Shown piece after piece: positions 47,235-55,911 of a stretch of 64,000 nt of DNA. The notes below the pieces were generated by a model. The model had not been told where the DNA came from. It did no database searches and was given only the letters and a program-made list of their open reading frames with translations. The translations under genes and the position numbers were made by a program. Origin of the DNA: Marinovum sp034669705 (lineage in GTDB: Bacteria > Pseudomonadota > Alphaproteobacteria > Rhodobacterales > Rhodobacteraceae); the NCBI RefSeq assembly GCF_034669705.1, contig NZ_JAXMOR010000003.1, positions 171,471 through 235,470 on the forward strand, written 5' to 3'. Position 1 is the first letter of the stretch. The number at the start of each line of letters is the position of its first letter.

Positions 47235-47779
47235 TCCCGGCCCCCGGCGTCGGTGTCCTCTTCGGAGATGCGGTAGTATTCGCGGGCATTGGCGGTCTCG
47301 GCGCGGCTCGGCGTCAGGTGCACGATCACCCGGCAGCCGGCATGGCCGGTGGCGATGGTCTCGGCCAGTTGCACCCGGGCATAGCCGAGATTGTCGGCGG
47401 CGATCCGGCCAAAGACATTCGAGGTCATCATGCACAGCGAGGGCCGGTCGCGCACCATGTCGCCGAAGGGACAACGGCGGTTGCCGAAAACGAGCTTGTG
47501 CTTATCGGCCGCAATCAGGTGAAAATCGCCGCCGATGCGGGTCTTGAGGTCGATGCAGACCTCGGCGATCTGTTCGCGGGTCAGCTGCTCGGTGCCCATC
47601 TCTTGACGGTATTCGCGGTCGATCCAGCGGCCGACCTGACCGCCGACCGAACTGATGTAGCCCTCGGCCAGTTTCAACCCGACGGTATCCTCGAGCGTGC
47701 CGGTGAGGTTGCGCAGCAACGTGCGAAAGAACACGTCGCGATCCAGCGGTACCTCCGTGGTGGCGGCGCGTTTTGCCAT
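47231..47779 (-). CDS. Cysteine-containing sensor resembling methanogen output domain 1 / V4R
   Basis: This 182-residue protein has no catalytic motif. Cysteines stand at about 75, 103 (in R-C-P-F-G-D), 116 (L-C-M-M-T) and 149 (G-C-R-V). The C-P-F-G, then C about 13 residues on, then C about 33 residues later is the pattern of small-molecule- or metal-binding sensory domains of the methanogen output domain 1 / V4R type. The stop overlaps the TTG of the hybrid kinase. A GGAGGTCC site precedes the ATG at 47777-47779. I infer that it is the input sensor for that kinase. The assignment to a named family is from memory of its general pattern and should be treated as moderate. Confidence 0.7.
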   Translation of the reverse strand: MAKRAATTEVPLDRDVFFRTLLRNLTGTLEDTVGLKLAEGYISSVGGQVGRWIDREYRQEMGTEQLTREQIAEVCIDLKTRIGGDFHLIAADKHKLVFGNRRCPFGDMVRDRPSLCMMTSNVFGRIAADNLGYARVQLAETIATGHAGCRVIVHLTPSRAETANAREYYRISEEDTDAGGRD

Positions 47780-47858
47780 GGCCGGACCTCCTGAAATACT
47801 CCGCATCTGTGGCAAGTGTCGCACCGAAGGCGGGATCTGTCCACAGAAACGGTGGTGT

Positions 47859-48476
47859 TCAGAACAGCCCGGCGTCCTTGGCGACGATCGCCGCCTGGGT
47901 GCGGTTCGAGACGCCGATCTTGCGATAGAGTGTCTTCATGTGCAGCTTGACCGTCGGCTCGCGGATCGCGAGATCGCGGGCGATTTCCTTGTTGGTCTTG
48001 CCCTGGGTCAGCCCCTGCAGCACGTCGCGCTCGCGAGGCGAGAGCTTGTCGGTCAGCGGGTGGCTGACCGGCGTCCTGTCGCCGCGCAGGAAGTCGAGCG
48101 GGGCGTACTGCTCGCCCATCGCCATGAACCGCACCGCGTTGACCAGCGATTTGCCGGACAGCGTCTTCGGCAGGAAACCGGCGGCGCCATGCGCCAGAAC
48201 CGCCTCCGCCACCTCGCGGCTGGCGGTGCCCGAGATGATCGCCACCCGCCGCGCGCCCTCGAGCGCCATCATCCTGAGCAGCCCGTCCAGCCCGTTCATT
48301 CCCGGCATGGAATAATCCAGCAGCACCAGGTCAAAGCCGTCGCCGGCGCGCACCTCGGCCTCGGCCTCCTGCAGGTTGGCGACGGTGACGGTCTCGAACT
48401 TGCCCGCGGCCTCGAGAAACGCCTTGAGCGTGTCGCGAAGGAGGTCGTGATCATCGGCGATCAGCACACGCACCAT
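47859..48476 (-). CDS. LuxR/NarL-type response regulator
   Basis: This 205-residue regulator has a receiver (1-120, acceptor Asp near 54 in L-L-D-Y-S-M-P) and a C-terminal LuxR helix-turn-helix (about 142-200: LSPRERDVLQGLTQGKTNKE, then VKLHMKTLYRKIG). It is the only DNA-binding output in the signalling block, so it is the likely end point. I use the ATG at 48474-48476 with GGGAG 9 nt upstream; an ATG 15 nt earlier (48491) is possible. It is divergent from the ABC importer operon with a 646-nt intergenic region holding palindromes. Confidence 0.92.
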   Translation of the reverse strand: MVRVLIADDHDLLRDTLKAFLEAAGKFETVTVANLQEAEAEVRAGDGFDLVLLDYSMPGMNGLDGLLRMMALEGARRVAIISGTASREVAEAVLAHGAAGFLPKTLSGKSLVNAVRFMAMGEQYAPLDFLRGDRTPVSHPLTDKLSPRERDVLQGLTQGKTNKEIARDLAIREPTVKLHMKTLYRKIGVSNRTQAAIVAKDAGLF

Positions 48477-49122
48477 GTCTCTGGCTCCCATGTTTGCCCG
48501 TCTTGATTGCAGCACCCCTCTCTCTGCCCAGTTTTGCGAGAGCAGACAAATGGAAAAGCGCGATCGGGGGCGAGGGTGTGCCGGTGTTAGGATTCTGGCA
48601 AGGTTTTGCCGTCGTCCTGAGGCCGTCGCAACACCCGGGTGCCTGCAATGGTGGCACTCCATCCAAGGACCCTGCCGGCTCCGGTAATTTCCCGCCGCGC
48701 GGTTGCGCGCGCCGCTCCGCCATGCGAAAACGACATTCCTGTCGTTTTCAAGACATTCTTTTCCGGTCCGCCCGCAGGCCAGTTTGCGAGAAAGGCGAGA
48801 GATTTCGCGATTTTGAGTAGATTAGAGCCGACGATCATGTTTCGATGGAATTGTCGTTTTCCCGCGGGAGAACGGAGCATCCGGCACCGGTGGATGGCGC
48901 TGCCAAACCGGTTCGAGCGCGCCTGTGCGGATGCCGGTCCGGGAAACAGGAAGAGGGTAAATGGCAATGGGCATTCCAGAATGCAGCGACCGGCCGTCCC
49001 GTCCTGCCGCCTGAGCGGTCAGAGAGATACGACCTTTGGTCGATGCGCCCCGATGACAGGGGCCACGACACATCCGGCACCGCAAATGCGGGCCTTCGCA
49101 TGACAACAGGGAGACAAAGACC
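48477..49122. other. Long divergent control region with palindromes
   Basis: These 646 nt separate the luxR-type gene from the ABC importer. The open frames in it are Arg/Ser-rich, lack ribosome binding sites and give no recognisable protein. It holds a perfect 10-bp inverted repeat (48726-48749), the same half-site again at 48852-48861 and an overlapping GC palindrome at 48856-48873. An AT-richer stretch at 48780-48850 is promoter-like, but I could not fix boxes. Confidence 0.6.
48726..48749. promoter_or_regulatory. Perfect inverted repeat, candidate operator
   Basis: The arms GAAAACGACA and TGTCGTTTTC are perfect complements separated by TTCC. The half-site TGTCGTTTTC recurs at 48852-48861, about 112 nt downstream. 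A spaced pair of this kind upstream of a transport operon suggests a regulator-binding site rather than a terminator; the short T-run is inside the arm. Confidence 0.5.
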
Positions 49123-50730
49123 ATGCGCACCAAAAAAGACCTCAGCCTGATCGACCGGCTGTCGCAGGAGGCCCGCCTCGGCCGCCTGTCGCGGCGCGAT
49201 TTCATGCGCCATTCGGCCGCCGCCGGGCTGACCGCTGCTGCCGCCACCGGCCTGTGGACCTCCGAGGCCAGGGCGCAGCCCAAATCGGGTGGCACCTTCC
49301 GTGTCGCGATCCACGACAACAACTCGTCGGACACCCACAACCCCGGCACCTACCTGTCGGTCCAGCAGATCTTCCTGGCCCATACCCACCGCGCCTATCT
49401 GACCATGATCAACACCGACCAGACCCTCGGTGGCGATGTGGCCGAGGACTGGACGGGCTCCGAGGATGCCTCGGAATGGACCTTCAAGCTGCGCGACAAC
49501 GTCACCTTCCACGATGGCCGCAAGGTCACCGCCGATGACGTCATCGCCTCGATGAACTTCCACCGCGGCGAGGTCTCGACCTCGGCAGCCAAGGCGCTTC
49601 TGGCGGATGTCGATGACATCACCAAGACCGACGATCTGACCGTGGTGTTCACGCTGTCGGGTCCGAATGCTGATCTGCCCTGGCTGATGACCGACTATCA
49701 CCTGACCATCCAGCCGGCCTCCGAGGACGGCATCGAGTGGCGCAACGGCATCGGCTGCGGCCCCTACAAGATCGTCGATGGCGAGTTTGGCGTCGGCTTC
49801 AAGCTCGAGCGCCACGACGGCTGGCACGGTGAGGGCGCCTATTTCGACGCGGTCGAGATGATCGCGATCAACGATCCCAACGCCCGCCAGACCGCGCTGG
49901 TCACCGGCGATGTCGACGCGGTCTCGGCGATCGACCTCAAGACCATGGCGCTGATGCAGCGCAATCCGCAGATGGTGGTCGAAAACGTGCCCTCGGCCTC
50001 GGCGATCACCATGCCGATGCATTGCAACGCCGCCCCCTATGACGATGTCGACGTGCGCATGGCGCTGAAACTGGCGATGAACCGCGAGGAGATCGTCGAG
50101 AAGATCGCCTTTGGCGCCGGCACCCCCGGCAATGACTTCCACCATTCGCCGGCCCAGCCCTACTACCCCGAGGGGCTCGACCAGCTCAGCTACGATCCCG
50201 ACAAGGCCAAGGCCCTGCTCAAGAAGGCCGGCCACGAGAACCTCAGGATCGACCTGTCCTCGGCGGAATCGATCTTTTCTGGCGCGGTCGACATGTGCGT
50301 GCTCTATGCCGAACAGGCCAAGGCGGCGGGCATCGACATCAATGTCGTGCGCGAACCCAACGACGGCTACTACTCGGACGTCTGGCTGAAAAAGCCGTTC
50401 TGCGCCGTGGCCTGGGGCGCGCGCCCGACGCCCGACGTGATGTACACCCTGGCCTACAAGGATGACGCCGCCTGGAACGAGAGCTACTGGGTCAACGAGC
50501 GCTTCAACGAGCTGCTGCTGCAGGGCAAATCCGAGCTCGACGACGCCAAGCGCAACGAGATCTATCGCGAGATGGCCGAGATCGCCCGCGACGATGGCGG
50601 CACGATCATCCCGTTCTTCCGCAACTTCGTCTATGGCCGCCGCGCCAACGTGCAGACCTCGGGCGAGCTTTCGGCCGCTTGGGAAATGGACGGCTGCCGC
50701 GCCGCCAGCCGCTGGTGGTTCGACGCCTGA
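49123..50730 (+). CDS. ABC transporter substrate-binding protein, Tat-exported
   Basis: This 535-residue family 5 (Dpp/Opp/Nik-type) binding protein has a twin-arginine signal: L-S-R-R-D-F-M-R near 22-29, a hydrophobic stretch of Ala/Gly/Leu, and a predicted cut after A-R-A near 51. The mature part has GGTFRVAIHD and W-T-F-K-L-R-D-N-V-T-F-H-D-G-R near 125, diagnostic of the family. Tat export implies folding in the cytoplasm before secretion. It is the first gene of the operon; the ligand is probably a peptide, opine or similar, but the sequence does not decide. Confidence 0.93.
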   Translation: MRTKKDLSLIDRLSQEARLGRLSRRDFMRHSAAAGLTAAAATGLWTSEARAQPKSGGTFRVAIHDNNSSDTHNPGTYLSVQQIFLAHTHRAYLTMINTDQTLGGDVAEDWTGSEDASEWTFKLRDNVTFHDGRKVTADDVIASMNFHRGEVSTSAAKALLADVDDITKTDDLTVVFTLSGPNADLPWLMTDYHLTIQPASEDGIEWRNGIGCGPYKIVDGEFGVGFKLERHDGWHGEGAYFDAVEMIAINDPNARQTALVTGDVDAVSAIDLKTMALMQRNPQMVVENVPSASAITMPMHCNAAPYDDVDVRMALKLAMNREEIVEKIAFGAGTPGNDFHHSPAQPYYPEGLDQLSYDPDKAKALLKKAGHENLRIDLSSAESIFSGAVDMCVLYAEQAKAAGIDINVVREPNDGYYSDVWLKKPFCAVAWGARPTPDVMYTLAYKDDAAWNESYWVNERFNELLLQGKSELDDAKRNEIYREMAEIARDDGGTIIPFFRNFVYGRRANVQTSGELSAAWEMDGCRAASRWWFDA

Positions 50731-50839
50731 GCCAGATCACTGCAGGCGGCCCGGACATCCCGGGCCGCCGCCCCCCGGCCCGTGACAGGGCCCAAAGACC
50801 CGCTGGCCAGGCGGGATAAAAACCAAAGGGAGAGCCTCA

Positions 50840-51796
50840 ATGGGGGACATTCTCAGCCTCGTCCTGAAGCGTCTGGGCTTTGGCCTCATCACGCTTCTGA
50901 TCATCTCGATCATCATCTTTTTCATGGTCGAACTGCTGCCCGGCGATATCGCCGAAGCGGTTCTGGGCCAGGGCGCCACGCCCGAGAACCTTGCCGCGCT
51001 GCGCGAGGAGATGGGCCTGAACCAGCCGGCCTTCGTGCGCTATTTCCAATGGCTGGGCGGTGCCGTCGTCGGCGATTTCGGCAATTCCATCGTCAGCGGC
51101 GACAGGGTCAGCGCGATCATCACCGACCGGTTCATCAACACGCTGTTCCTTGCCGCCTATGCCGCGGTGATCGCCGTGCCCTTTGCCATCACGCTGGGCG
51201 TGATCGTGGCGCTGCTGCGCAACACGCTGTTCGACCGGGTGGCCAACGTGCTGACGCTGACCTCGATCTCCAGCCCCGAGTTCTTCCTCGGCTACGTGCT
51301 GATCCTCTATCTCTCGGTCAAGACCGGCATGTTCCCGGCGATCTCGAGCCTGCGGGCCGACATGAATTTCGGCGATCTGCTCTACCGCACCTTCCTGCCG
51401 GCGCTGACGCTGGTGCTGGTGGTCACCGCCCACATGATGCGGATGACCCGGGCGGCGATCATCAACCTGCTGGCCAGCCCCTATATCGAGATGGCGCGGC
51501 TCAAGGGCACGCCGCCCTGGAAGGTGATCGTGAAACACGCGCTGCCCAACGCCTGGGCGCCGATCATCAACGTCATCGCGCTCAACCTCGCCTACCTCAT
51601 CACCGGGGTGGTGCTGGTCGAGGTGGTGTTTGTCTATCCCGGCATCGGCCAGGCGCTGGTCGACGCGGTGTCAAAGCGCGATTTCCCGATCGTTCAGGCC
51701 TGCTGCCTGATCTTTGCCGCGACCTTCATCCTGCTGAACCTGGCCGCCGATGTGGGCGCCATCCTCACCAATCCGCGCCTGCGGCATCCGAAGTAA
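50840..51796 (+). CDS. ABC transporter permease (DppB type)
   Basis: The 318-residue inner-membrane protein has about six transmembrane helices, starting with an N-terminal helix at 15-35, then the periplasmic loop with L-N-Q-P-A-F-V-R-Y near 67. It ends with the EAA-type coupling loop (E-M-A-R-L-K-G near 220) and the V-V-F-V-Y-P-G-I-G-Q motif typical of DppB/OppB. A GGGAG site precedes the ATG. It forms the channel with the next gene. Confidence 0.95.
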   Translation: MGDILSLVLKRLGFGLITLLIISIIIFFMVELLPGDIAEAVLGQGATPENLAALREEMGLNQPAFVRYFQWLGGAVVGDFGNSIVSGDRVSAIITDRFINTLFLAAYAAVIAVPFAITLGVIVALLRNTLFDRVANVLTLTSISSPEFFLGYVLILYLSVKTGMFPAISSLRADMNFGDLLYRTFLPALTLVLVVTAHMMRMTRAAIINLLASPYIEMARLKGTPPWKVIVKHALPNAWAPIINVIALNLAYLITGVVLVEVVFVYPGIGQALVDAVSKRDFPIVQACCLIFAATFILLNLAADVGAILTNPRLRHPK

Positions 51797-51808
51797 GGGA
51801 GAGAGATC

Positions 51809-52873
51809 ATGAGCGTATTCGTCATTCTCTACTTCGCCTGCCTGATCATCGCATCATGTCTGGCGGCGTTCTACGAAAAGCGGGGGCCTTTCATCCTGCT
51901 GTTCTCGCTGACCCTGATCAGCTTTGTGCTCGGCATCGTCGGCGGCACCGGCGCGCTGCGCTTCATCGCCATCGCGGCGGCGGCGCTGGCCTTTGCCGCC
52001 GGGGTCTCCTACAGCTTCCGCGAGTTCCTTGTGCTGCTGATGCCCAAGAACCTCGGCAAGGAGCTCAAGACCGCGCCGCTGACCGCGGCCTTCGGCATGT
52101 TCGTGATCTTCACCTATGCCATCGCCGCGATCTTCGCGCCCTGGATCGCGCCTTTCGGCGAGAGCGAGGTCATCGCCTCCTCCTTTGCCCCGGCGGATGA
52201 AAACATGCTGCTGGGCGCCGACCAGCTCGGCCGTGACATGTTCAGCCGGATCATCTACGGCGCGCGCAACTCGGTCGGCCTGGCGCTCTCTGCGACCATC
52301 GCGGCCTTTGTGCTGGGGGCCGGCGCGGGTCTCCTGGCGGCGACCAAGGGCGGCTGGTTCGACCAGTTCATGGGGCGGTTCGCCGATGTGATCATGTCGA
52401 TCCCCTCGCTGATCTTTGCCCTGCTGATGTTGTCGATCTTTGGCCCGCAGGTCTATGTCATCATCATCGCCGTCGCGATCATCTATGCACCTAGGGTGTT
52501 CCGCCTGACGCGGGCGGTGGCCGGCAACGTGGTGGTGATGGATTACATCGAGGCCGCCAAGCTGCGCGGCGAGAAGGACAGCTACTTGATCCGCAAGGAG
52601 ATCCTGCCGAACTCCACCGCGCCGCTGATTGCCGAGTTCGGGCTCGAATTCTGCTTCGTCTTCCTGCTGGTGGCGGGCCTGTCCTTCCTCGGCCTCGGCA
52701 TCCAGCCGCCGACCGCCGACTGGGGCTCGATGGTGCGCGAGAACGCGACGCTGATTTCCTTTGGTGACATCACCCCGCTGATCCCGGCGGCGGCGATCGC
52801 CCTGCTGACCGTGGCGGTCAACTTCGTCGTCGACTGGATGCTGTTCCGGTCCTCCGGCCTCAAGGAGCAATAA
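51809..52873 (+). CDS. ABC transporter permease (DppC type) with N-terminal helical extension
   Basis: The 354-residue permease's C-terminal 270 residues match DppC/OppC, with L-L-G-A-D-Q-L-G-R-D-M-F-S-R near 131-145, the EAA loop E-A-A-K-L-R-G near 250 and F-L-G-L-G-I-Q-P-P near 290. The first 70 residues add about three extra hydrophobic segments (1-18, 26-42, 48-62), absent from ordinary DppC. The start is preceded by GGGAGAGAG and begins 12 nt after the first permease. Confidence 0.93.
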   Translation: MSVFVILYFACLIIASCLAAFYEKRGPFILLFSLTLISFVLGIVGGTGALRFIAIAAAALAFAAGVSYSFREFLVLLMPKNLGKELKTAPLTAAFGMFVIFTYAIAAIFAPWIAPFGESEVIASSFAPADENMLLGADQLGRDMFSRIIYGARNSVGLALSATIAAFVLGAGAGLLAATKGGWFDQFMGRFADVIMSIPSLIFALLMLSIFGPQVYVIIIAVAIIYAPRVFRLTRAVAGNVVVMDYIEAAKLRGEKDSYLIRKEILPNSTAPLIAEFGLEFCFVFLLVAGLSFLGLGIQPPTADWGSMVRENATLISFGDITPLIPAAAIALLTVAVNFVVDWMLFRSSGLKEQ

Positions 52874-52875
52874 TC

Positions 52876-54528
52876 ATGGTGCATGACAAATCCGTTCTGC
52901 TCGAGATCAGGGATCTCAAGATCGAGGGCTATACCGGCGAGACCTGGGTGCCGATCATCAAGGGCGTCGACCTGACCCTGCACCGCGGCGAGGTGATGGG
53001 GCTGATCGGCGAGTCCGGTGCCGGCAAGTCGACCATCGGCGCCGCCGCCATGGGCTATGCCCGCGACGGCACGCGCATCGTCGAGGGCTCAAAGATCGAG
53101 TTCGACGGCATGGAGCTGACAACCGCCACCGAGGGCGAGCGGCGCGCGCTGCGCGGCTCGCGCATCGCCTATGTGGCGCAGTCGGCGGCGGCGTCGTTCA
53201 ACCCGGCGCACAAGATCATCGACCAGCACACCGAGGCGCCGCTGCATTACCGCATCCAGAAACGGATGGAGGCGCAGGAAGACGCGATGGACCTCTACGA
53301 GCGCCTGCGCCTGCCCAACCCCAAGGAAATCGGCTTCCGCTATCCGCACCAGGTCTCGGGCGGCCAGCTCCAGCGGGCGATGACGGCGATGGCGATGTCC
53401 TGCCGGCCGGACCTGATCATCTTTGACGAGCCGACCACCGCGCTTGACGTGACCACCCAGATCGAGGTGCTGGCGGCGATCCGCGACATCGTCGACCAGT
53501 TCAACACGGCGGCGATCTACATCACCCATGACCTCGCGGTGGTGGCGCAGATGGCCGATACCATCAAGGTGCTGCTCAAGGGCGAGGAGGTCGAACAGCA
53601 GCCGACCGAGGAGATGCTCGACAGCCCGCAGGAGGAATACACCAAGTCGCTCTGGGCGGTGCGCAGCTTCGAGCGGCCACAGAAACCGCGGCCAAAGGGC
53701 GAGACGCCGCTGATCTCGGTGCAGAACGTCGACGCCTCCTATACCGGCGGCGTGAAGGTGCTCGATGACGTCTCCTTTGACATCTACAAGGGGATGACCG
53801 TGGCGGTCGTGGGCGAAAGCGGCTCCGGCAAGTCGACCACCGCGCGGGTGATCACCGGTCTGCTGCCGCCCTCGAATGGCCAGGTGCTGTTCAAGGGCGA
53901 GCCGCTGCCGCCGCGCTATCAGGACCGCTCCAAGGACCAGCTGCGACAGGCGCAGATGATCTATCAGATGGCCGATACCGCGCTCAATCCCAAGGTGCGG
54001 ATCTCAGAGATCATCGGCCGGCCGGCGCAGTTCTATTCCGGGCTGTCGGGCGCGGCGCTGAAACATAGGGTGGACGAGCTGCTCGACCTGATCGAGCTCG
54101 ACCCGTCGAAATATTACAACCGCTACCCGCCGGAGCTCTCGGGCGGCCAGAAACAGCGCATCGGCATCGCCCGGGCGCTGGCGGCGGAACCGTCGTTCAT
54201 CATCTGCGACGAGGTCACCTCGGCGCTTGACCAGCTGGTGGCCGAGGGCATCCTCAAGCTGCTCGACCGGCTGCAGAACGAGCTCGACCTGGCCTATATG
54301 TTCATCACCCACGACTTGGCGACGGTGCGTTCGATCGCCGACGAGGTGGTGGTGATGCAATACGGCAAGGTGGTGGAGCAGGGGCCCAAGGACGAAATGT
54401 TCACCCCGCCGCATCACCCCTATACCGACCTGCTGCTCAGTTCGGTGCCGGAAATGGACCCGAACTGGCTGACCACGCTGCTTGAGGAACGCGGTGTCGA
54501 CAACGTCGGCGAGGCTGCCGACGTCTGA
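52876..54528 (+). CDS. ABC transporter ATP-binding protein, two fused domains
   Basis: The 550-residue protein joins two nucleotide-binding domains, as in DppD plus DppF. The first Walker A has its Lys near 51 (G-E-S-G-A-G-K-S-T), with signature S-G-G-Q-L-Q near 160. The second Walker A is near 314-322 (G-E-S-G-S-G-K-S-T), with signature S-G-G-Q-K-Q-R near 421. In the second signature region the D-E-V-T-S-A-L-D loop reads as usual. It begins 2 nt after the second permease stop, completing the importer. The fused form is common in Rhodobacteraceae peptide/opine importers. Confidence 0.95.
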   Translation: MVHDKSVLLEIRDLKIEGYTGETWVPIIKGVDLTLHRGEVMGLIGESGAGKSTIGAAAMGYARDGTRIVEGSKIEFDGMELTTATEGERRALRGSRIAYVAQSAAASFNPAHKIIDQHTEAPLHYRIQKRMEAQEDAMDLYERLRLPNPKEIGFRYPHQVSGGQLQRAMTAMAMSCRPDLIIFDEPTTALDVTTQIEVLAAIRDIVDQFNTAAIYITHDLAVVAQMADTIKVLLKGEEVEQQPTEEMLDSPQEEYTKSLWAVRSFERPQKPRPKGETPLISVQNVDASYTGGVKVLDDVSFDIYKGMTVAVVGESGSGKSTTARVITGLLPPSNGQVLFKGEPLPPRYQDRSKDQLRQAQMIYQMADTALNPKVRISEIIGRPAQFYSGLSGAALKHRVDELLDLIELDPSKYYNRYPPELSGGQKQRIGIARALAAEPSFIICDEVTSALDQLVAEGILKLLDRLQNELDLAYMFITHDLATVRSIADEVVVMQYGKVVEQGPKDEMFTPPHHPYTDLLLSSVPEMDPNWLTTLLEERGVDNVGEAADV

Positions 54529-54846
54529 GCGGCCGACCGACACGCCCCGAGCGTCTCCACACCCGCCCCGGACCCCGGTCCGGGGCCTCGCCCCCTTGCC
54601 ACAGAATGCGCCGCGCCTCGGAATGTGATCCGGGGTCTCGCCTTGTGCCACGAGGTCCCGAGTCAGGGGCGACATCTATGGAAACCCTACTTGCGCGCCC
54701 AGTGCGTGCATCCACCCACCCGCCCCGGACGTGATCCGGGGCCTCCCCGCCTGCCACAGAATGCGCCGCGCCTTGGTATGTGGTCCGAGGCCTCGCTCTC
54801 CGCCACGAGGCCCCGGGTCAGGCCCGGGACGGGGGCGGCGCAGGTC
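54529..54846. other. Repeat-rich intergenic region after the ABC operon
   Basis: No gene is seen in 318 nt between the convergent ABC ATPase and DMT transporter. It contains a hairpin CCCCGGACC/GGTCCGGGG at 54566-54585 and a direct repeat of about 71 nt (54597-54668 and 54752-54822), both described separately. The hairpin could terminate the ABC operon. Confidence 0.75.
54566..54822. repeat. Direct repeat with CCGGGG elements, family C
   Basis: The unit at 54597-54668 and the unit at 54752-54822 both read TGCCACAGAATGCGCCGCGC and onward to GCCACGAGG...GTCAGG, about 85% alike, 155 nt apart. Each is preceded by a CCCCGGAC..TCCGGGGCCT hairpin. Similar CCCCGG/CCGGGG plus GTCAGG tandem units occur at 30728-30918. 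Confidence 0.7.
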
Positions 54847-55764
54847 TCAGCCCATGTGACCCATCTTCGACCGGGCCTTGCCGCGTTCGAGGCCGAGCTG
54901 GCGTTCGCGGTAGATGATCAGCACCCCGGCGGCGATCACCACCAGCGAGCCCCAGAGCGTCGCCGAAGTCGGGATCTCGGCAAAGAGCAGGTAGCCCGCC
55001 GCCACCGCAAACAGCATCTGGCTGTAATCGAACGGCGCCAGCACCGAGGCCGGCGCGAAACGATAGGCCGAGGTCACCAGAATCTGCCCGACGCCGCCGA
55101 TCACGCCAGCGGCCACCAGCATCGCGGTCTCGGTCGGGCTCGGCACGGTCCAGCCGAAGGGCAGGGTCAGCAGCGAAAATCCGGTCGCGGTGAGCATGAA
55201 GTAGAACACCACCGCCGCGGTGTCCTCGCTCTGCACCAGCCGGCGGATATGCACCTGCGCCAGCGCCCGCAGCCCGGCCGAGATCAGTGCGAGGATGGCG
55301 CCGAGGGTCGCCAGCCGGTCGGCGGTGCCGTCAAAACTCAGCCGCGGCCAGAGGATGATGGTCACCCCGATCAGCCCGATCGCCACCGCGGTCAGCCGGA
55401 ACAGCCGCACCTTCTCGCCCAGAAGCAGCGCGGCAAGGATCACCGTCATCAGCGGCGCGGCAAAGCCGATCGCCGTCACCTCGGGCAACGGCAGCAGGCC
55501 CAGCGCGGCAAAGCCCAGCCCCATCGCCGACACCCCGATCACCCCGCGCCAGACATGACCCATGACATTGGCGGTGCGCAGCCCGGTGCGCAGCTCGCCA
55601 CGCGCCAGCAGCCAGACCAGGATCACCGGTATGGAAAACGCCGAGCGAAAGAACACCGCCTCGCCCGGCGGGACCGCGTCGGAGGTTGCCTTGATGAGGA
55701 CGGCCATGACGGTAAACACGGCGAGTGCAGAGATTTTGAGCGCGATACCGCGACCGATATTCAT
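54847..55764 (-). CDS. EamA/DMT-family membrane exporter
   Basis: The 305-residue protein is almost entirely hydrophobic, with about ten helices in two EamA repeats (about 1-140 and 150-290). Typical motifs are seen, such as G-E-A-V-F-F-R-S near 33-40 and a final loop of basic residues. Substrates of this drug/metabolite superfamily are often amino acids or other metabolites and cannot be told from sequence. The start is the ATG at 55762-55764; the longer frame adds a charged N-terminus unlike the family. Confidence 0.88.
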   Translation of the reverse strand: MNIGRGIALKISALAVFTVMAVLIKATSDAVPPGEAVFFRSAFSIPVILVWLLARGELRTGLRTANVMGHVWRGVIGVSAMGLGFAALGLLPLPEVTAIGFAAPLMTVILAALLLGEKVRLFRLTAVAIGLIGVTIILWPRLSFDGTADRLATLGAILALISAGLRALAQVHIRRLVQSEDTAAVVFYFMLTATGFSLLTLPFGWTVPSPTETAMLVAAGVIGGVGQILVTSAYRFAPASVLAPFDYSQMLFAVAAGYLLFAEIPTSATLWGSLVVIAAGVLIIYRERQLGLERGKARSKMGHMG

Positions 55765-55911
55765 GGCGGCAGTTAGCCCCCCCGATGACCGAAGGTCAAT
55801 GGCCGCCGAAAGCCCGGTGCGCTTTGTCACCAAGACGTCGTGGCTCCGTCATTCCAGCGTTACATCTTCGGCGCAGGAGAGCGGGGACATTGTCCTATCA
55901 GGAGTGGTTTA

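Noticed and set aside
48587..48967. 126-residue open frame in the luxR/importer control region
   Set aside because: It crosses the palindromes, has no ribosome binding site and has random-looking composition.
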